NCBI RefSeq assembly: GCF_008107625.1
Contig: NZ_SDKK01000014.1
Span: 42,376-106,375, forward strand
DNA: 64,000 nucleotides
Reading direction: 5' to 3'
DNA from: Zoogloea oleivorans
GTDB lineage: Bacteria > Pseudomonadota > Gammaproteobacteria > Burkholderiales > Rhodocyclaceae
Shown here: positions 26,509 to 35,906 of the stretch, in pieces
Layout: every line of letters begins with the position of its first letter
How positions within the stretch are numbered: the stretch's first letter is position 1
Notes under the pieces: model-generated
Told to the model about the DNA's origin: nothing
What the model saw: the letters and a program-made list of their open reading frames with translations, nothing else
Database searches by the model: none
Position numbers and translations under genes: made by a program

Positions 26509-28893
26509 GTGAGCAGACTGATCATTCGCAAGGTGGCGGTGCTGGGCGCCGGTGTGATGGGGGCGCAGATTGCCGCCCACTGCGCCAACGCCGGCGTGCC
26601 GGTCATTCTTTTCGACCTTCCCGCCAAGGAAGGCCCGCCCAATGCCATCGCCCAGAAGGCCGTCGATGCGCTGAAGAAGCTTGAGCCGGCGCCGCTGGCC
26701 ACCCGGGACCGGGCCCAGTTCATCGACGTGGCCAACTACGGCAGCGACCTGGACAAGCTGCGCGACTGCGACCTCATCATCGAGGCCATTGCCGAGAAGA
26801 TGGAATGGAAGCTCGATCTGTACAGCAAGGTCGCGCCCTTCATCCGCCCGGACGCGATCTTCGCCTCCAACACCTCGGGCCTGTCGATCAACACCTTGTC
26901 GGAAGGCATGCCGGCCGAAGCCCGTGCGCGCTTCTGTGGCATCCACTTCTTCAACCCACCGCGCTACATGGCGCTGGTGGAACTGATCGCCACCCGCAGC
27001 ACTGACATTGCCACGCTTGACGCGCTGGAGGCCTGGCTGACCACCCGCCTGGGCAAGAGCATCGTCCGCGCCAAGGACACGCCCAACTTCGTCGCCAACC
27101 GGGTCGGCGTGTTCTCGATCCTGGCGGTGATGCACCACACCGCGCGCCTGGGCCTCGGCTTCGACGAGGTGGACGCCCTTACCGGCCCGATCATCGGCCG
27201 TCCCAAGAGCGCCACCTATCGCACCGCCGACGTGGTCGGCCTCGACACCATGGCCCACGTCATCGGCACCATGCAGGCCACCCTGCCAGCCGACCCGTGG
27301 CATGGCTATTACCAAAGCCCCGCATGGCTCGCCGGCCTGATCAGCAAGGGCGCGTTGGGTCAGAAAACCAAGAGGGGCATCTTCCGCAAGGACGGCAAGG
27401 TCATCCAGGTGCTGGATCTGGCCAAGCAGGATTACCGCCCCAGCGCAGGTGACGTGGCGCCGGAAGTGGCCGCCATCCTCAAGAACCGCAATCCGGTCGA
27501 AAAATTCGCCCAGCTGCGCGCCAGCCAGCACCCGCAGGCGCAGTTCCTGTGGGCGATCTTCCGCGACGTGTTCCACTACTGCGCCTTCCACCTGGCCGAC
27601 ATTGCCGACAACGCCCGCGACGTGGATTTCGCCATGCGCTGGGGCTTCGGTTGGACGCAGGGGCCGTTTGAAACCTGGCAGGCGGCCGGCTGGCAGAGCA
27701 TTGCCGATGCGGTGAAAGCCGACATCGATGCCGGCCTGACCATGACCGCCTCGCCGCTGCCGGCCTGGGTTTTCGATGGCCGTACCGGCGTGCATGCGCC
27801 GGAGGGTTCGTGGAGCGCCACGGATTCGGCCCTCAAGCCGCGCTCGACCTTGCCGGTGTACGGCCGCCAGCTTTACCCCGAGCAAGTCCTTGGCGAAGCG
27901 GCCCCGGACGCCGGCAAGACCCTGTGGGAGAACGACGGTGTTCGCCTGTGGAGCCTGCCCGCCAAGGACGCGCGCATCGGCATCCTGTCCTTCAAGTCGA
28001 AGATGCACAGCATCGGCGAGGAGGTGCTCGACGGCGTGCTTGAAGCCGTGGCGCGCGCCGAGCGCGACCTGGATGGCCTGGTGATCTGGCACGAGGCGCC
28101 GTTTGCCGTCGGCGCCAACCTCCAGCAAGTCGCCGAAGCCTGCAAGGCCGGCCAGTTCGATCTGCTCGAAAAGACCGTCGCCAAGTTCCAGCAGGCCTCC
28201 ATGGCGCTCAAGCACGCCATGGTGCCCACCGTAGCGGCCGTGCAGGGCATGGCGCTGGGCGGCGGCTGCGAGTTCGTCATGCATGCCACGCACCGGGTGA
28301 TGGCGCTGGAAAGCTACGTCGGCCTCGTCGAAGCCGGTGTCGGCTTGATTCCGGCGGGCGGTGGCTGCAAGGAGTTCGCCCTGCGGGCGGCCGACATGGC
28401 GACCAAGGCGGCGGGCGGCGACGTCTTCCCCTTCATCCAGAACATGTTCCAGACCATCGCCATGGCCAATGTCTCCAAGAGCGCGCTGCAGGCGGTGGAA
28501 CTGGGCTTCGCCAAGGCGTCCGACGACATCCTCTTCAACCCGCGCGAGCTGCTCCACGTGGCCATCCATCGCGCCCGCGCGCTGGCCGAGTCGGGCTACC
28601 AGCCGCCGCTGGTGCAGCGTGCCGTGCAGGTGGCCGGCCGCAACGGCATCGCCACCTGCGAAATGATGCTGATCAACATGAAGGAAGGCGGCTTCATTTC
28701 GGCCTGGGATTACCGCGTCGCCCGCGCGGCCGCCACCGCCCTGTGCGGCGGCGAGGTGGAAACCAATGCCAAGGTGTCCGAAGCCTGGCTGCTCGATGTG
28801 GAGCGCGCCCTTTTCGTGGACCTGCTGAAGACCGAGAAGACCCAGCAGCGCATCGTGCACATGCTCGAAACCGGCAAGCCGCTGCGCAACTGA
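26509..28893 (+). CDS. Bifunctional 3-hydroxyacyl-CoA dehydrogenase / enoyl-CoA hydratase (dehydrogenase first)
   Basis: In this 794-residue enzyme the Rossmann dehydrogenase is N-terminal (VLGAGVMGAQIAAHCANAG, GIHFFNPPRYMALVELI). The crotonase-type hydratase is C-terminal (FAVGANLQQVAEA, VQGMALGGGCEFVMH, VGLVEAGVGLIPAGGG). This order is the reverse of the FadJ-type protein at 21925. It catalyses hydration and oxidation in beta-oxidation. The start is GTG with a strong AAGGAGG at 26497. An operator-like palindrome lies 70 bases upstream. A thiolase gene follows 16 bases later, giving a two-gene fadBA-like unit. Confidence 0.9.
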   Translation: MSRLIIRKVAVLGAGVMGAQIAAHCANAGVPVILFDLPAKEGPPNAIAQKAVDALKKLEPAPLATRDRAQFIDVANYGSDLDKLRDCDLIIEAIAEKMEWKLDLYSKVAPFIRPDAIFASNTSGLSINTLSEGMPAEARARFCGIHFFNPPRYMALVELIATRSTDIATLDALEAWLTTRLGKSIVRAKDTPNFVANRVGVFSILAVMHHTARLGLGFDEVDALTGPIIGRPKSATYRTADVVGLDTMAHVIGTMQATLPADPWHGYYQSPAWLAGLISKGALGQKTKRGIFRKDGKVIQVLDLAKQDYRPSAGDVAPEVAAILKNRNPVEKFAQLRASQHPQAQFLWAIFRDVFHYCAFHLADIADNARDVDFAMRWGFGWTQGPFETWQAAGWQSIADAVKADIDAGLTMTASPLPAWVFDGRTGVHAPEGSWSATDSALKPRSTLPVYGRQLYPEQVLGEAAPDAGKTLWENDGVRLWSLPAKDARIGILSFKSKMHSIGEEVLDGVLEAVARAERDLDGLVIWHEAPFAVGANLQQVAEACKAGQFDLLEKTVAKFQQASMALKHAMVPTVAAVQGMALGGGCEFVMHATHRVMALESYVGLVEAGVGLIPAGGGCKEFALRAADMATKAAGGDVFPFIQNMFQTIAMANVSKSALQAVELGFAKASDDILFNPRELLHVAIHRARALAESGYQPPLVQRAVQVAGRNGIATCEMMLINMKEGGFISAWDYRVARAAATALCGGEVETNAKVSEAWLLDVERALFVDLLKTEKTQQRIVHMLETGKPLRN

Positions 28894-28909
28894 ACGGAGA
28901 CAGATCAAG

Positions 28910-30106
28910 ATGAGCAAACAGATTCAGGAAGCCTACATCGTCGCCGCCACGCGCACGCCGGTGGCCAAGCGCAACGGCATGTTCCGCAACGTGCGCCCCG
29001 ACGACATGCTGGCCCATGTGCTGGCGGCGGTGGTGGCCAAGGTGCCGGGGCTCGACGCCCATGAAATTGGTGACGTGATTGTCGGCTGTGCCATGCCGGA
29101 AGCCGAGCAGGGCATGAACGTGGCGCGCATCGGCCTGCTGCTGGCCGGTCTGCCCAACAGCGTGCCGGGCATCACCATCAACCGCTTCTGTTCGTCCGGC
29201 CTGCAGGCCGTGGCCGACGCTGCAGCGCGCATCCGCCTTGGCGAAGCCGAGGTGATGATCGCCGCCGGCACCGAGAGCATGAGCGTGATGCCGCAGATCA
29301 TGGGCAACAAGATCTCGCTGAACCCGGCCATCTTCGCCAAGGAAGAAAACCTCGGCATCGCCTTCGGCATGGGCCTCACCGCCGAGAAGGTCGCCCAGCA
29401 ATGGCAGATCAGCCGCGACGAGCAGGACGCCTTTGCGGTGCAGTCCAACCAGCGCGCTGCCGCGGCGATTGCCGCCGGAGCCTTCCGCGACGAGATCACG
29501 CCCTACACCGTGCGCACCCATGTGCCCGGCGACGGCGGCACGGTGCGCGTCAGCGAGCGCATCTGCGACACGGACGAAGGCCCGCGCGGCGATGCGACGG
29601 TGCAGAGCCTCGGCAAGCTCAAGCCGGTGTTCGCCGCCCGCGGTTCGGTGACGGCCGGCAACAGCTCGCAGATGTCCGACGGCGCCGGCGCGGTGCTGCT
29701 GATGTCGGAAGCGGCGGTGAAGCGCTACGGCGTGACGCCGATCGCCCGTTTCTGCAGTTATTCGGTGGCCGGTGTGCCGCCGGAAATCATGGGCATCGGT
29801 CCGGTCGAGGCAATTCCCCGTGCCCTCAAGGCGGCCGGTATCAGCCAGGGCGACCTGGACTGGATCGAGCTGAACGAGGCCTTTGCGGCGCAGGCCATCG
29901 CGGTGATGCGGCAACTGGGCATTGATCCGGCCAAGGTGAATCCGCAGGGCGGCGCGATTGCCCTCGGCCACCCGCTGGGGGCTACCGGCGTGATCCGTGC
30001 GGCAACCCTGATGAGCGCCTTCCAGCGCACCCCGGCCCGCTACGGCATGATCTCGATGTGCATCGGTACCGGCATGGGCGCGGCAGGGGTTTTCGAGCGG
30101 CTCTGA
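28910..30106 (+). CDS. Acetyl-CoA acyltransferase (FadA-type thiolase)
   Basis: The 398-residue thiolase carries the active cysteine in NRFCSSGLQAVADAA (near residue 93), the histidine motif GGAIALGHPLGATGV and the C-terminal CIGTGMGAAGVFE. It cleaves 3-ketoacyl-CoA. Paired with the dehydrogenase-hydratase upstream it gives a second beta-oxidation set beside the FadE/FadI/FadJ-type unit. A terminator follows at 30126. Confidence 0.92.
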   Translation: MSKQIQEAYIVAATRTPVAKRNGMFRNVRPDDMLAHVLAAVVAKVPGLDAHEIGDVIVGCAMPEAEQGMNVARIGLLLAGLPNSVPGITINRFCSSGLQAVADAAARIRLGEAEVMIAAGTESMSVMPQIMGNKISLNPAIFAKEENLGIAFGMGLTAEKVAQQWQISRDEQDAFAVQSNQRAAAAIAAGAFRDEITPYTVRTHVPGDGGTVRVSERICDTDEGPRGDATVQSLGKLKPVFAARGSVTAGNSSQMSDGAGAVLLMSEAAVKRYGVTPIARFCSYSVAGVPPEIMGIGPVEAIPRALKAAGISQGDLDWIELNEAFAAQAIAVMRQLGIDPAKVNPQGGAIALGHPLGATGVIRAATLMSAFQRTPARYGMISMCIGTGMGAAGVFERL

Positions 30107-30125
30107 TCCGGGCTGTTGTTTCCTG

Positions 30126-30158
30126 AAAGGCGGTGCGCCGGGCGTGCCGCCTTTTTTG
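30126..30158 (+). terminator. Rho-independent terminator
   Basis: The arms AAAGGCGG and CCGCCTTT surround a GC-rich loop that can extend the stem, followed by a run of T. It lies 20 bases after the thiolase stop. Confidence 0.85.
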
Positions 30159-30240
30159 CGTCTGGCACTTCCCGCTTGCCAGTCTTCGCGGTGAAATGGA
30201 GGCCTGCACAAAATCAACACAAGCCCAGGAGGGCTGTTCC

Positions 30241-31038
30241 ATGACTTCCCCCATTTTGCTGGACGTGATCGATGGCGTTGCGACGCTTACCCTTAACCGC
30301 CCGGCGTCCCTCAATGCCCTGTCGGTGGACATGATGAAGGCCCTCGCCGAAGCCACCGCCAAACTGTCTCGCCGCGACGATCTGCGGGTGGTGCTGATTG
30401 TCGGGGCTGGCGAGCACTTCATGGCCGGCGGCGATCTGAAGGATTTCGCGTCCCATCTGCATCTTTCCCCGGAGAGTCGCCTGGCAACCTTCCGGGCCAT
30501 GATCGAGCTGTACATCAATCAGAGCGTCGAGGCCCTGGCGGCTGTGCCGGTGCCGGTGATTGCCCGGGTCCAGGGGGCCTGCGCCGGTTTCGGTCTGTCG
30601 CTGGCGCTGGGCTGCGATCTGGTCGTGGCCGCCGACAGCGCCTACTTCACGAGCGCTTACGCGAGCATCGGGCTGTCTGGCGACGGCGGAGTGTCGTGGT
30701 TTCTGCCGCGCATTGTCGGCCGTCACAAGGCCTTCGAATTGCTTCTGCTGGCGGATCGCTTCGACGCCGCCGAAGCCCAGCGCCTCGGCGTGGTGAACAA
30801 GGTGGTACCGCTTGCCGAACTGGATGCCGCAGTCGCCGCGCTGGTCGGCCGTATCGTCAATGGTCCGCGGGAGACTTACGCGGAAATGAAGCGTCTGCTC
30901 AACCAGTCCGCCGACCAGTCCCTTGATGCCCAGCTCCAGCTGGAGGCCGATGCCTTTGCCCGCTGCACAACCCAGCCGAACTTCGACGAGGGCCTCAATG
31001 CCTTCCTCGGCAAGCGCAAGGCGCGCTTCAACGGCTGA
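30241..31038 (+). CDS. Enoyl-CoA hydratase/isomerase (crotonase) family protein
   Basis: The 265-residue single-domain crotonase has the oxyanion-hole motif HFMAGGDLKDF near residue 60 and CAGFGLSLALGCDLVVAA near residue 117. In the catalytic helix, SIGLSGDGGVSWFLPR carries D rather than the glutamate usual in hydratases, as in PaaG-like isomerases. Isomerisation or ring-related chemistry is therefore possible. CAGGAGG lies just upstream of ATG 30241, which rules out the longer upstream reading. The 3' end overlaps the convergent YdcF-type gene by 11 bases. Confidence 0.85.
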   Translation: MTSPILLDVIDGVATLTLNRPASLNALSVDMMKALAEATAKLSRRDDLRVVLIVGAGEHFMAGGDLKDFASHLHLSPESRLATFRAMIELYINQSVEALAAVPVPVIARVQGACAGFGLSLALGCDLVVAADSAYFTSAYASIGLSGDGGVSWFLPRIVGRHKAFELLLLADRFDAAEAQRLGVVNKVVPLAELDAAVAALVGRIVNGPRETYAEMKRLLNQSADQSLDAQLQLEADAFARCTTQPNFDEGLNAFLGKRKARFNG

Positions 31039-31816
31039 GGCGGTAGACCAGCAGGCCGATCCATTCGTGGATCGCATACCAGCCGGCATAGGCGCCATTC
31101 ATGTCGGGCAGCTCGAGAAAGCCTTCTTTGTCGCGGCCTTGGCTGCGGTCGCGGAAGAAGGCCGTGGGCGCCGGAATGACCTCGAAGCCGGCGTGCTCGA
31201 AGGCCTCGACGGAACGTCGCATGTGGGCGGCGTGGGTGACCAGCGCGATGCGCCGCAGGCCGGCCGGCAACAAGATCCCGGCGCACAGGTCGGCGTTTTC
31301 GCGGGTGTCCCGCGAGCGTGTTTCGGCCCACCGGACGGGCACCCGGAAGTCTTCCTCCAGTGCCGCCTTCATCAACGTGCCTTCCGGTACTTCGCCGCTT
31401 GCTGCGCCCCCCGTCACCATGACTGGCAGGCCTGACTGACGGGCCAGGCGGGCGCCGTAGCGGATTCGCTCGAGGGTCAGCCGATTGACCGTCGAGCCGC
31501 CGAATTCCGGCGCATAGCTGCGCGCGCCGCCGCCGAGGATGACGATCACGTCGGCGTGTTCAAGGCTCGCGACCTGCAGTGGCGGATGGGCTTCCAGATC
31601 GTCGAGGAGCAGCCTGACGGATACGGGTGTGATCAGCGCCAGGGCCAGGATGAGGCCACCCCAGGCCAGCATTTTTCCCGCTCGTGGTCGTTTCCGGCTG
31701 AGCAAAAGACCGATGGCGATCAGGATCAGGGGCCCCAGCGGGGGCAGGATCAGCAGGGAGAGGGTCTTTTTGAGGATGAACATGTCGAAAAGGGGGGCGT
31801 CAGGCGGGTGTCGCAT
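31028..31816 (-). CDS. YdcF/ElyC-family (DUF218) membrane protein
   Basis: The 262-residue protein has two N-terminal transmembrane helices (about 10-55), then the DUF218 domain with VIVILGGGARSYAPEF, GLPVMVTGGAA, and SRDTRENADL, ending IALVTHAAHMRRSVEAFEHAG. The family includes ElyC and SanA, linked to envelope integrity and lipid-carrier metabolism. The biochemical reaction is not settled. It is convergent with the crotonase gene, sharing its last bases. Confidence 0.85.
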   Translation of the reverse strand: MRHPPDAPLFDMFILKKTLSLLILPPLGPLILIAIGLLLSRKRPRAGKMLAWGGLILALALITPVSVRLLLDDLEAHPPLQVASLEHADVIVILGGGARSYAPEFGGSTVNRLTLERIRYGARLARQSGLPVMVTGGAASGEVPEGTLMKAALEEDFRVPVRWAETRSRDTRENADLCAGILLPAGLRRIALVTHAAHMRRSVEAFEHAGFEVIPAPTAFFRDRSQGRDKEGFLELPDMNGAYAGWYAIHEWIGLLVYRLSR

Positions 31817-31942
31817 TGTCGGTGGAGTGGCGCGCGGCTATTATCGCAGCGTCAATCGCGCGCCAGTCATCAGGGGAAAGATCATCGTCATCAAAGCTTG
31901 TGAGTCATGTAGAAGCGACACCGGAGCCAGGGGACCGGTGCG

Positions 31943-32476
31943 ATGATCGAAGTCGGTGTACGTGAGGGAGTCCTGGCGCTGGTCGCCGTTCTTGGTCTGT
32001 ATCTTCTTTTCATCCTGTTCCGGCTGGCGGTGCCCCGCAAGACGCCGGGAGCAGGCGAGGGTGTCCGGTCGCCGCAGACTGTGGTGGTTGATGCACCTGA
32101 GCCCATGCCAGTGTCGGTGCCGGTGCCGCGCTCCCCCGAGCCGGTGGTGCCGTTGGAGGTGCCCGTGCCCGCCGTACCGCAGGAAAGCGTCAACGATATC
32201 GAGATCCAGCAGTTGCGGCGCGATGTGGCCCAGTTGCGTACCGAGCAGGATTTTTTGCGCAGCGAGCTGGTGGCCATGCGCCTCGACATGAATGAGCTGC
32301 AGGCCGCCAAGGAGCGTCCGCCGCAGTATGTCCGGCCCGTCTCGCCGCAGCATTCCGAGGCCATGCTGCTGGCCGGGCGCGGCATCGCGGCGGCCCAGAT
32401 CGCAGATCATTGCGGGATTTCGGTGGCAGAAGCCGAGCTGGTTTGTGCCCTGGCGCGGGCGGAGGATGGAACATGA
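31943..32476 (+). CDS. DUF2802 family protein
   Basis: The 177-residue protein has one N-terminal membrane helix (residues 9-27), a Pro/Val-rich linker (35-75), a coiled-coil-prone stretch (80-118) and a C-terminal helix-turn-helix-like segment. The C-terminal segment reads AMLLAGRGIAAAQIADHCGISVAEAELVCALARA, split by alanine turns, and is typical of DUF2802. The function is not known. It overlaps the SPOR-domain gene by four bases and is surely co-transcribed with it. Confidence 0.8.
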   Translation: MIEVGVREGVLALVAVLGLYLLFILFRLAVPRKTPGAGEGVRSPQTVVVDAPEPMPVSVPVPRSPEPVVPLEVPVPAVPQESVNDIEIQQLRRDVAQLRTEQDFLRSELVAMRLDMNELQAAKERPPQYVRPVSPQHSEAMLLAGRGIAAAQIADHCGISVAEAELVCALARAEDGT

Positions 32477-33291
32477 CCGAAGAACAGCAGGCGCCAGATC
32501 AGGACGCCACCGCAGAGGAAGATCCCCGCAAGCAGCTATGGGTGCGCGCCAGTGTTGCCGGCGGCCTGATTGGCTTGCTGCTGGGCGGCTTGTCCTTGTT
32601 CGATCACCTTTCCCGGCCGCCGGAGCCCGCCGAGATTGTGTTGCCGACCAAGCCTATCGCGCCGGCTCAGGTCGCGCCGGAAACCGGGCGGGATGCGCCG
32701 CCAGAGGTGGTCCGTGCCGGTGAAGCCGTGGACAGCGTTCCGCTCGAGGCGGCTCCGGCCACGTCCGAGGGGTCTGCGCCACCGATTCTTCCCGAGGGCG
32801 AACGGGCTGAGCGAGTGGGCAGAATCGGCGAGGGGACGCGTCCTTTGGCCCGCCCGCCGGTGTCTGCGGGGGGGGCTCCGGCCCCGCCCAGGTCTGTCGC
32901 TGCGCCTGCCGTATCCGCTCCCGTTGCTGCGGTGCCGGCGCCAGTCGGTGCCGTGGCCCCGGTGAGCCGTCCGGCTGGGGTGGTCCCTGCTCCGTCAGCC
33001 CCGGCACCCGCTCCAGCGGCCACGGCGGCGCTGCCTGCACCGGCACCGGCTGCAGCGGTGGCTGGCAAGGTCGAGGCCGCGCCGCGTTATGTGCTGCACT
33101 TCGGGATGTTTTCCAGCGTCGCCACGGCAGAGGATTTGCGGGCGCGGCTGGCTCAGGCCGGCATTCCTTCCCAGCTTGAAACCCGCGTCGTGGTCGGTCC
33201 CTTCGCCGATCGTCGGGATGCGCTGGCCGCGCAGGCGCGCCTGCGCGAAAAGGGTATCGACGCGGGGACCTTGCAACCCTTCGGGCGCTGA
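32473..33291 (+). CDS. SPOR-domain membrane protein
   Basis: The 272-residue protein has a single membrane helix (about residues 25-45), a long Ala/Pro-rich linker (60-200) and a C-terminal SPOR domain starting YVLHFGMFSS and ending TLQPFGR. SPOR domains bind denuded septal peptidoglycan, so it probably localises to division sites. The low-complexity linker spans the periplasm. ATG 32473 overlaps the DUF2802 stop (ATGA). A longer upstream frame would overlap that gene. Confidence 0.87.
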   Translation: MTEEQQAPDQDATAEEDPRKQLWVRASVAGGLIGLLLGGLSLFDHLSRPPEPAEIVLPTKPIAPAQVAPETGRDAPPEVVRAGEAVDSVPLEAAPATSEGSAPPILPEGERAERVGRIGEGTRPLARPPVSAGGAPAPPRSVAAPAVSAPVAAVPAPVGAVAPVSRPAGVVPAPSAPAPAPAATAALPAPAPAAAVAGKVEAAPRYVLHFGMFSSVATAEDLRARLAQAGIPSQLETRVVVGPFADRRDALAAQARLREKGIDAGTLQPFGR

Positions 33292-33313
33292 GCGGCGCCC
33301 GGCCTTCAGGGGG

Positions 33314-33544
33314 TCAGGGCTGTTCCGTGAGAATGGCGAGGGCGTGGCCGCTGCGGCAGCGCAGCGACAGGTCATGCCTGCCGCCCGTCGAGGCTTGCGG
33401 TGTCCACAGGGCGCCCTCATCACCCAGGCTGCGGGCGATTTCATAGCCGCGCTGCTTGAGCCAGACCGGGTCCAGATGCTCGGCGACCAGACGCGGTGCT
33501 TCGGGGCTGCGGGGGTGGGCGAGAACGAGGCGAAAGATTCCCAT
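33314..33544 (-). CDS. Small hypothetical protein (76 residues)
   Basis: This short protein starts MGIFRLVLAHPRSPEAP and ends GHALAILTEQP. GGAG sits about six bases before its ATG, and the composition is ordinary. It has no signal peptide or membrane helix and I do not recognise the family. It lies downstream of the response-regulator gene on the same strand, after an 86-base gap, and could be its last cistron. Confidence 0.6.
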   Translation of the reverse strand: MGIFRLVLAHPRSPEAPRLVAEHLDPVWLKQRGYEIARSLGDEGALWTPQASTGGRHDLSLRCRSGHALAILTEQP

Positions 33545-33630
33545 GGCGATCTCCAGATGGATTCGGCGATGGGCGCAATGTAGCGACTGAGTGTGACGGT
33601 TTTGGTGCCGTCCGGGCCCGTCGTCGGGAT

Positions 33631-35856
33631 TCAGGATATTGCTGTGCTGTAGGTCAGGCGGCCGACCGTGGAGGAGGGGCGCAAGTCCTGCAGGATGCGG
33701 GTGGCTTCCAGCGCATCCACCGGGCGCGAAAAAAGGAAGCCCTGCATCTCGTCGCAACCGAGGTTTGCGAGGGCATTCCGCTGGTCGTCGCGCTCGACAC
33801 CTTCGGCGGTGAGCTGGATGTCAAAGTTGTGGGCAATCCCGGCTATGGCGCTGATGATGGGGTGAGTGCCGGTCGTCTTGATCTGTTTCACGTAGCTGCG
33901 GTCGATTTTCAGCCGGGTGATGCCATAGCGCTGCAGGCTGCTGAGGGACGAGCAGGTGGTGCCGAAGTTGTCGATGACGATCCCCACGCCCAGGTCCCGC
34001 AAGCCCTGCATGCGCGGCCTGACCCGTTCGGCATCCTCCAGCAGCAGCCACTCGGTCACTTCGAGTTCCAGACTGTCAGCCGGCAGACTGTGGCGCACGA
34101 GGGCCCGTGAGACGGTTTCGCCAAGATCGGTGTGGTCGAAATCGCGGGATGACAGATTGGCGGCCAGACGCAGCTCGGGATAGCGGCGACGCCATGTGGC
34201 GAGCTGGGCGCAGCCGGTCTCGAGCACCCATTTGCTGATCTCGTGGATGAAGCCGGCTTCCTCGGCCAACTGTATGAAGCGCGATGGTGCGACCAGTCCG
34301 TGGGATGGATGGCGCCAGCGCAGGAGGGCTTCCATGCCGGTGACGCAGTTGCGGGAAAGGCTGATCTGCGGCTGATAGTGGAGCTCCAGTTCGTTGCGGA
34401 TCAGTGCCTGGCGCAATTCGTTCTCGAGGCCGACCCGCGTCCGGTAGGTCGTGTGCATGTCCGGCGAGAAAAGGCTGTAGGCATTGCGGCCGTTGCCCTT
34501 GACCTGATGCATGGCCACGCTGGCGTGCTGGATGAGGTCTTCCGCGTTGGCACCGTCTTCGGGGTGCAGGGCGATGCCCATGCTGATGGTGGTGCTCAAT
34601 TCGTTCTCGCCCAGCGGAAACGGAGTGCGCAGGGCGAGCAGGATTTTTTCGGCAATGGCCAGGGCGTGGGCCTGGGTGCCGATGTCGGGCAGCAGCACGA
34701 CGAATTCGTCGCTGCCGTGGCGGGTCAGGGTGTCGCCACGACGCAGGCACTGCTTGAGGCGCAGGGCCACCGAGCGCAAGAGTGCGTCGCCTTCCCCCTG
34801 ACCGTAGGTTTCGTTGACCTGCTTGAAGCGGTCCATGTCGATGAACATGACCGCGATGAGGCTTTTGCGCCGTTTGGCCTGGGCGATGGCGAGGTTCAGG
34901 CGGTCGCGGAACAGATCGCGATTGGGCAGCTGGGTCAGCGGGTCCTGGTTGGGCCGGTAGGGGTGGGCGACGGAGGTCGACTCGCCGCTGCGGACGTCCG
35001 GCAGGCAGCGTGCGGCGCCGTAGGTACCGGCGTAATGGGCCGACGCCCGGGAGTCGGTCCGGTTGTAGATGCCCGTGGCGTTGAGTACGACGCTGACCGG
35101 CCCGTTTCCGTCGCTGTCGTCGAGTCCGTACGGATTGCGGTTGAGGCGCAGTTCGAGGTTGTGCGTGGAGCGGCTGCCGGTGCGTCGTTCGTTGAAGGAA
35201 AAGCGCGCGCGTTCGAGGTCCTCGGGGTGCACGATTTCGGAGAAGTGCTTGCCGATGAGGGCATTGCGACGATGCCCGAGCAGGGACTCAATGCGCGGGT
35301 TGAGGTAATTGAAGCGCCCGTCTGCGTCGAGGGTGTAGATCAGGTCGAGGGAATTTTCGACCAGGTAGCGGTGCATCTGCTCGGAGGACTGCAGGCGCTG
35401 CTGGACGAGGCGGTTGGTGCGTTCGAGCTGGCGCTTGAGGAGGGCGCTGCTGACTGCGCGCCGGAGCTGGTCGGCGTTGTAGGGCTTGAGCAGAAAGTCG
35501 TCGGCATTGCGGCGCAGGGCGCCGATGGCGGCGTCCATCGATTGCTCGCCGCTGATCATGATGACGGATTCACGGCGGTTGTGGCTGAGCAGCCAGTCCA
35601 GCACGGCGAGGCCGGTGGCGTCGGGCAGTCGGTAGTCGAGAATGAGCAGGTCGAAGGAGCTGGTGTTCAGGCGTGCGAGTGTCTCGGCAACAGAGCCGCA
35701 ATCTTCGATCAGCCGGTCATTGCTTTGCAGAAGGGCGCCGATGGAGCGTGTGAGGGATGGCTCATCGTCGACGACCAGAATGCGGACAAGAGACTCGGAC
35801 GCGGTGCGCCGGTTTGCCTCCAGCGGGAAGAATGGACCTTCCCATGGGGTGACCAT
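33631..35856 (-). CDS. Response regulator: REC-PAS-GGDEF-EAL
   Basis: The protein has 741 residues. The receiver domain (about 22-140) has VVDDEP, phospho-acceptor D in LILDYRLPD and K in LLKPY. PAS (about 160-285) and GGDEF (about 310-470) follow, then EAL (about 485-725). The GGDEF signature reads HGSDEF and the EAL metal motif reads DNFGTTCSSL instead of DDFGTGYSSL, although EALLRW and LKIDRSY are kept. Cyclase or phosphodiesterase activity may therefore be weakened. The sensor kinase gene at 35907 lies 50 bases upstream on the same strand and is the obvious partner. Confidence 0.9.
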   Translation of the reverse strand: MVTPWEGPFFPLEANRRTASESLVRILVVDDEPSLTRSIGALLQSNDRLIEDCGSVAETLARLNTSSFDLLILDYRLPDATGLAVLDWLLSHNRRESVIMISGEQSMDAAIGALRRNADDFLLKPYNADQLRRAVSSALLKRQLERTNRLVQQRLQSSEQMHRYLVENSLDLIYTLDADGRFNYLNPRIESLLGHRRNALIGKHFSEIVHPEDLERARFSFNERRTGSRSTHNLELRLNRNPYGLDDSDGNGPVSVVLNATGIYNRTDSRASAHYAGTYGAARCLPDVRSGESTSVAHPYRPNQDPLTQLPNRDLFRDRLNLAIAQAKRRKSLIAVMFIDMDRFKQVNETYGQGEGDALLRSVALRLKQCLRRGDTLTRHGSDEFVVLLPDIGTQAHALAIAEKILLALRTPFPLGENELSTTISMGIALHPEDGANAEDLIQHASVAMHQVKGNGRNAYSLFSPDMHTTYRTRVGLENELRQALIRNELELHYQPQISLSRNCVTGMEALLRWRHPSHGLVAPSRFIQLAEEAGFIHEISKWVLETGCAQLATWRRRYPELRLAANLSSRDFDHTDLGETVSRALVRHSLPADSLELEVTEWLLLEDAERVRPRMQGLRDLGVGIVIDNFGTTCSSLSSLQRYGITRLKIDRSYVKQIKTTGTHPIISAIAGIAHNFDIQLTAEGVERDDQRNALANLGCDEMQGFLFSRPVDALEATRILQDLRPSSTVGRLTYSTAIS

Positions 35857-35906
35857 CTTGACTCCCTGACTAATTTTTCTATTTTGCGCCGCAATGATGC
35901 ATCAAA

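Noticed and set aside
31028..31038. Frameshift at the end of the crotonase gene
   Set aside because: The 11-base overlap with the YdcF-type gene is a simple convergent overlap. Both proteins end with normal C-termini.
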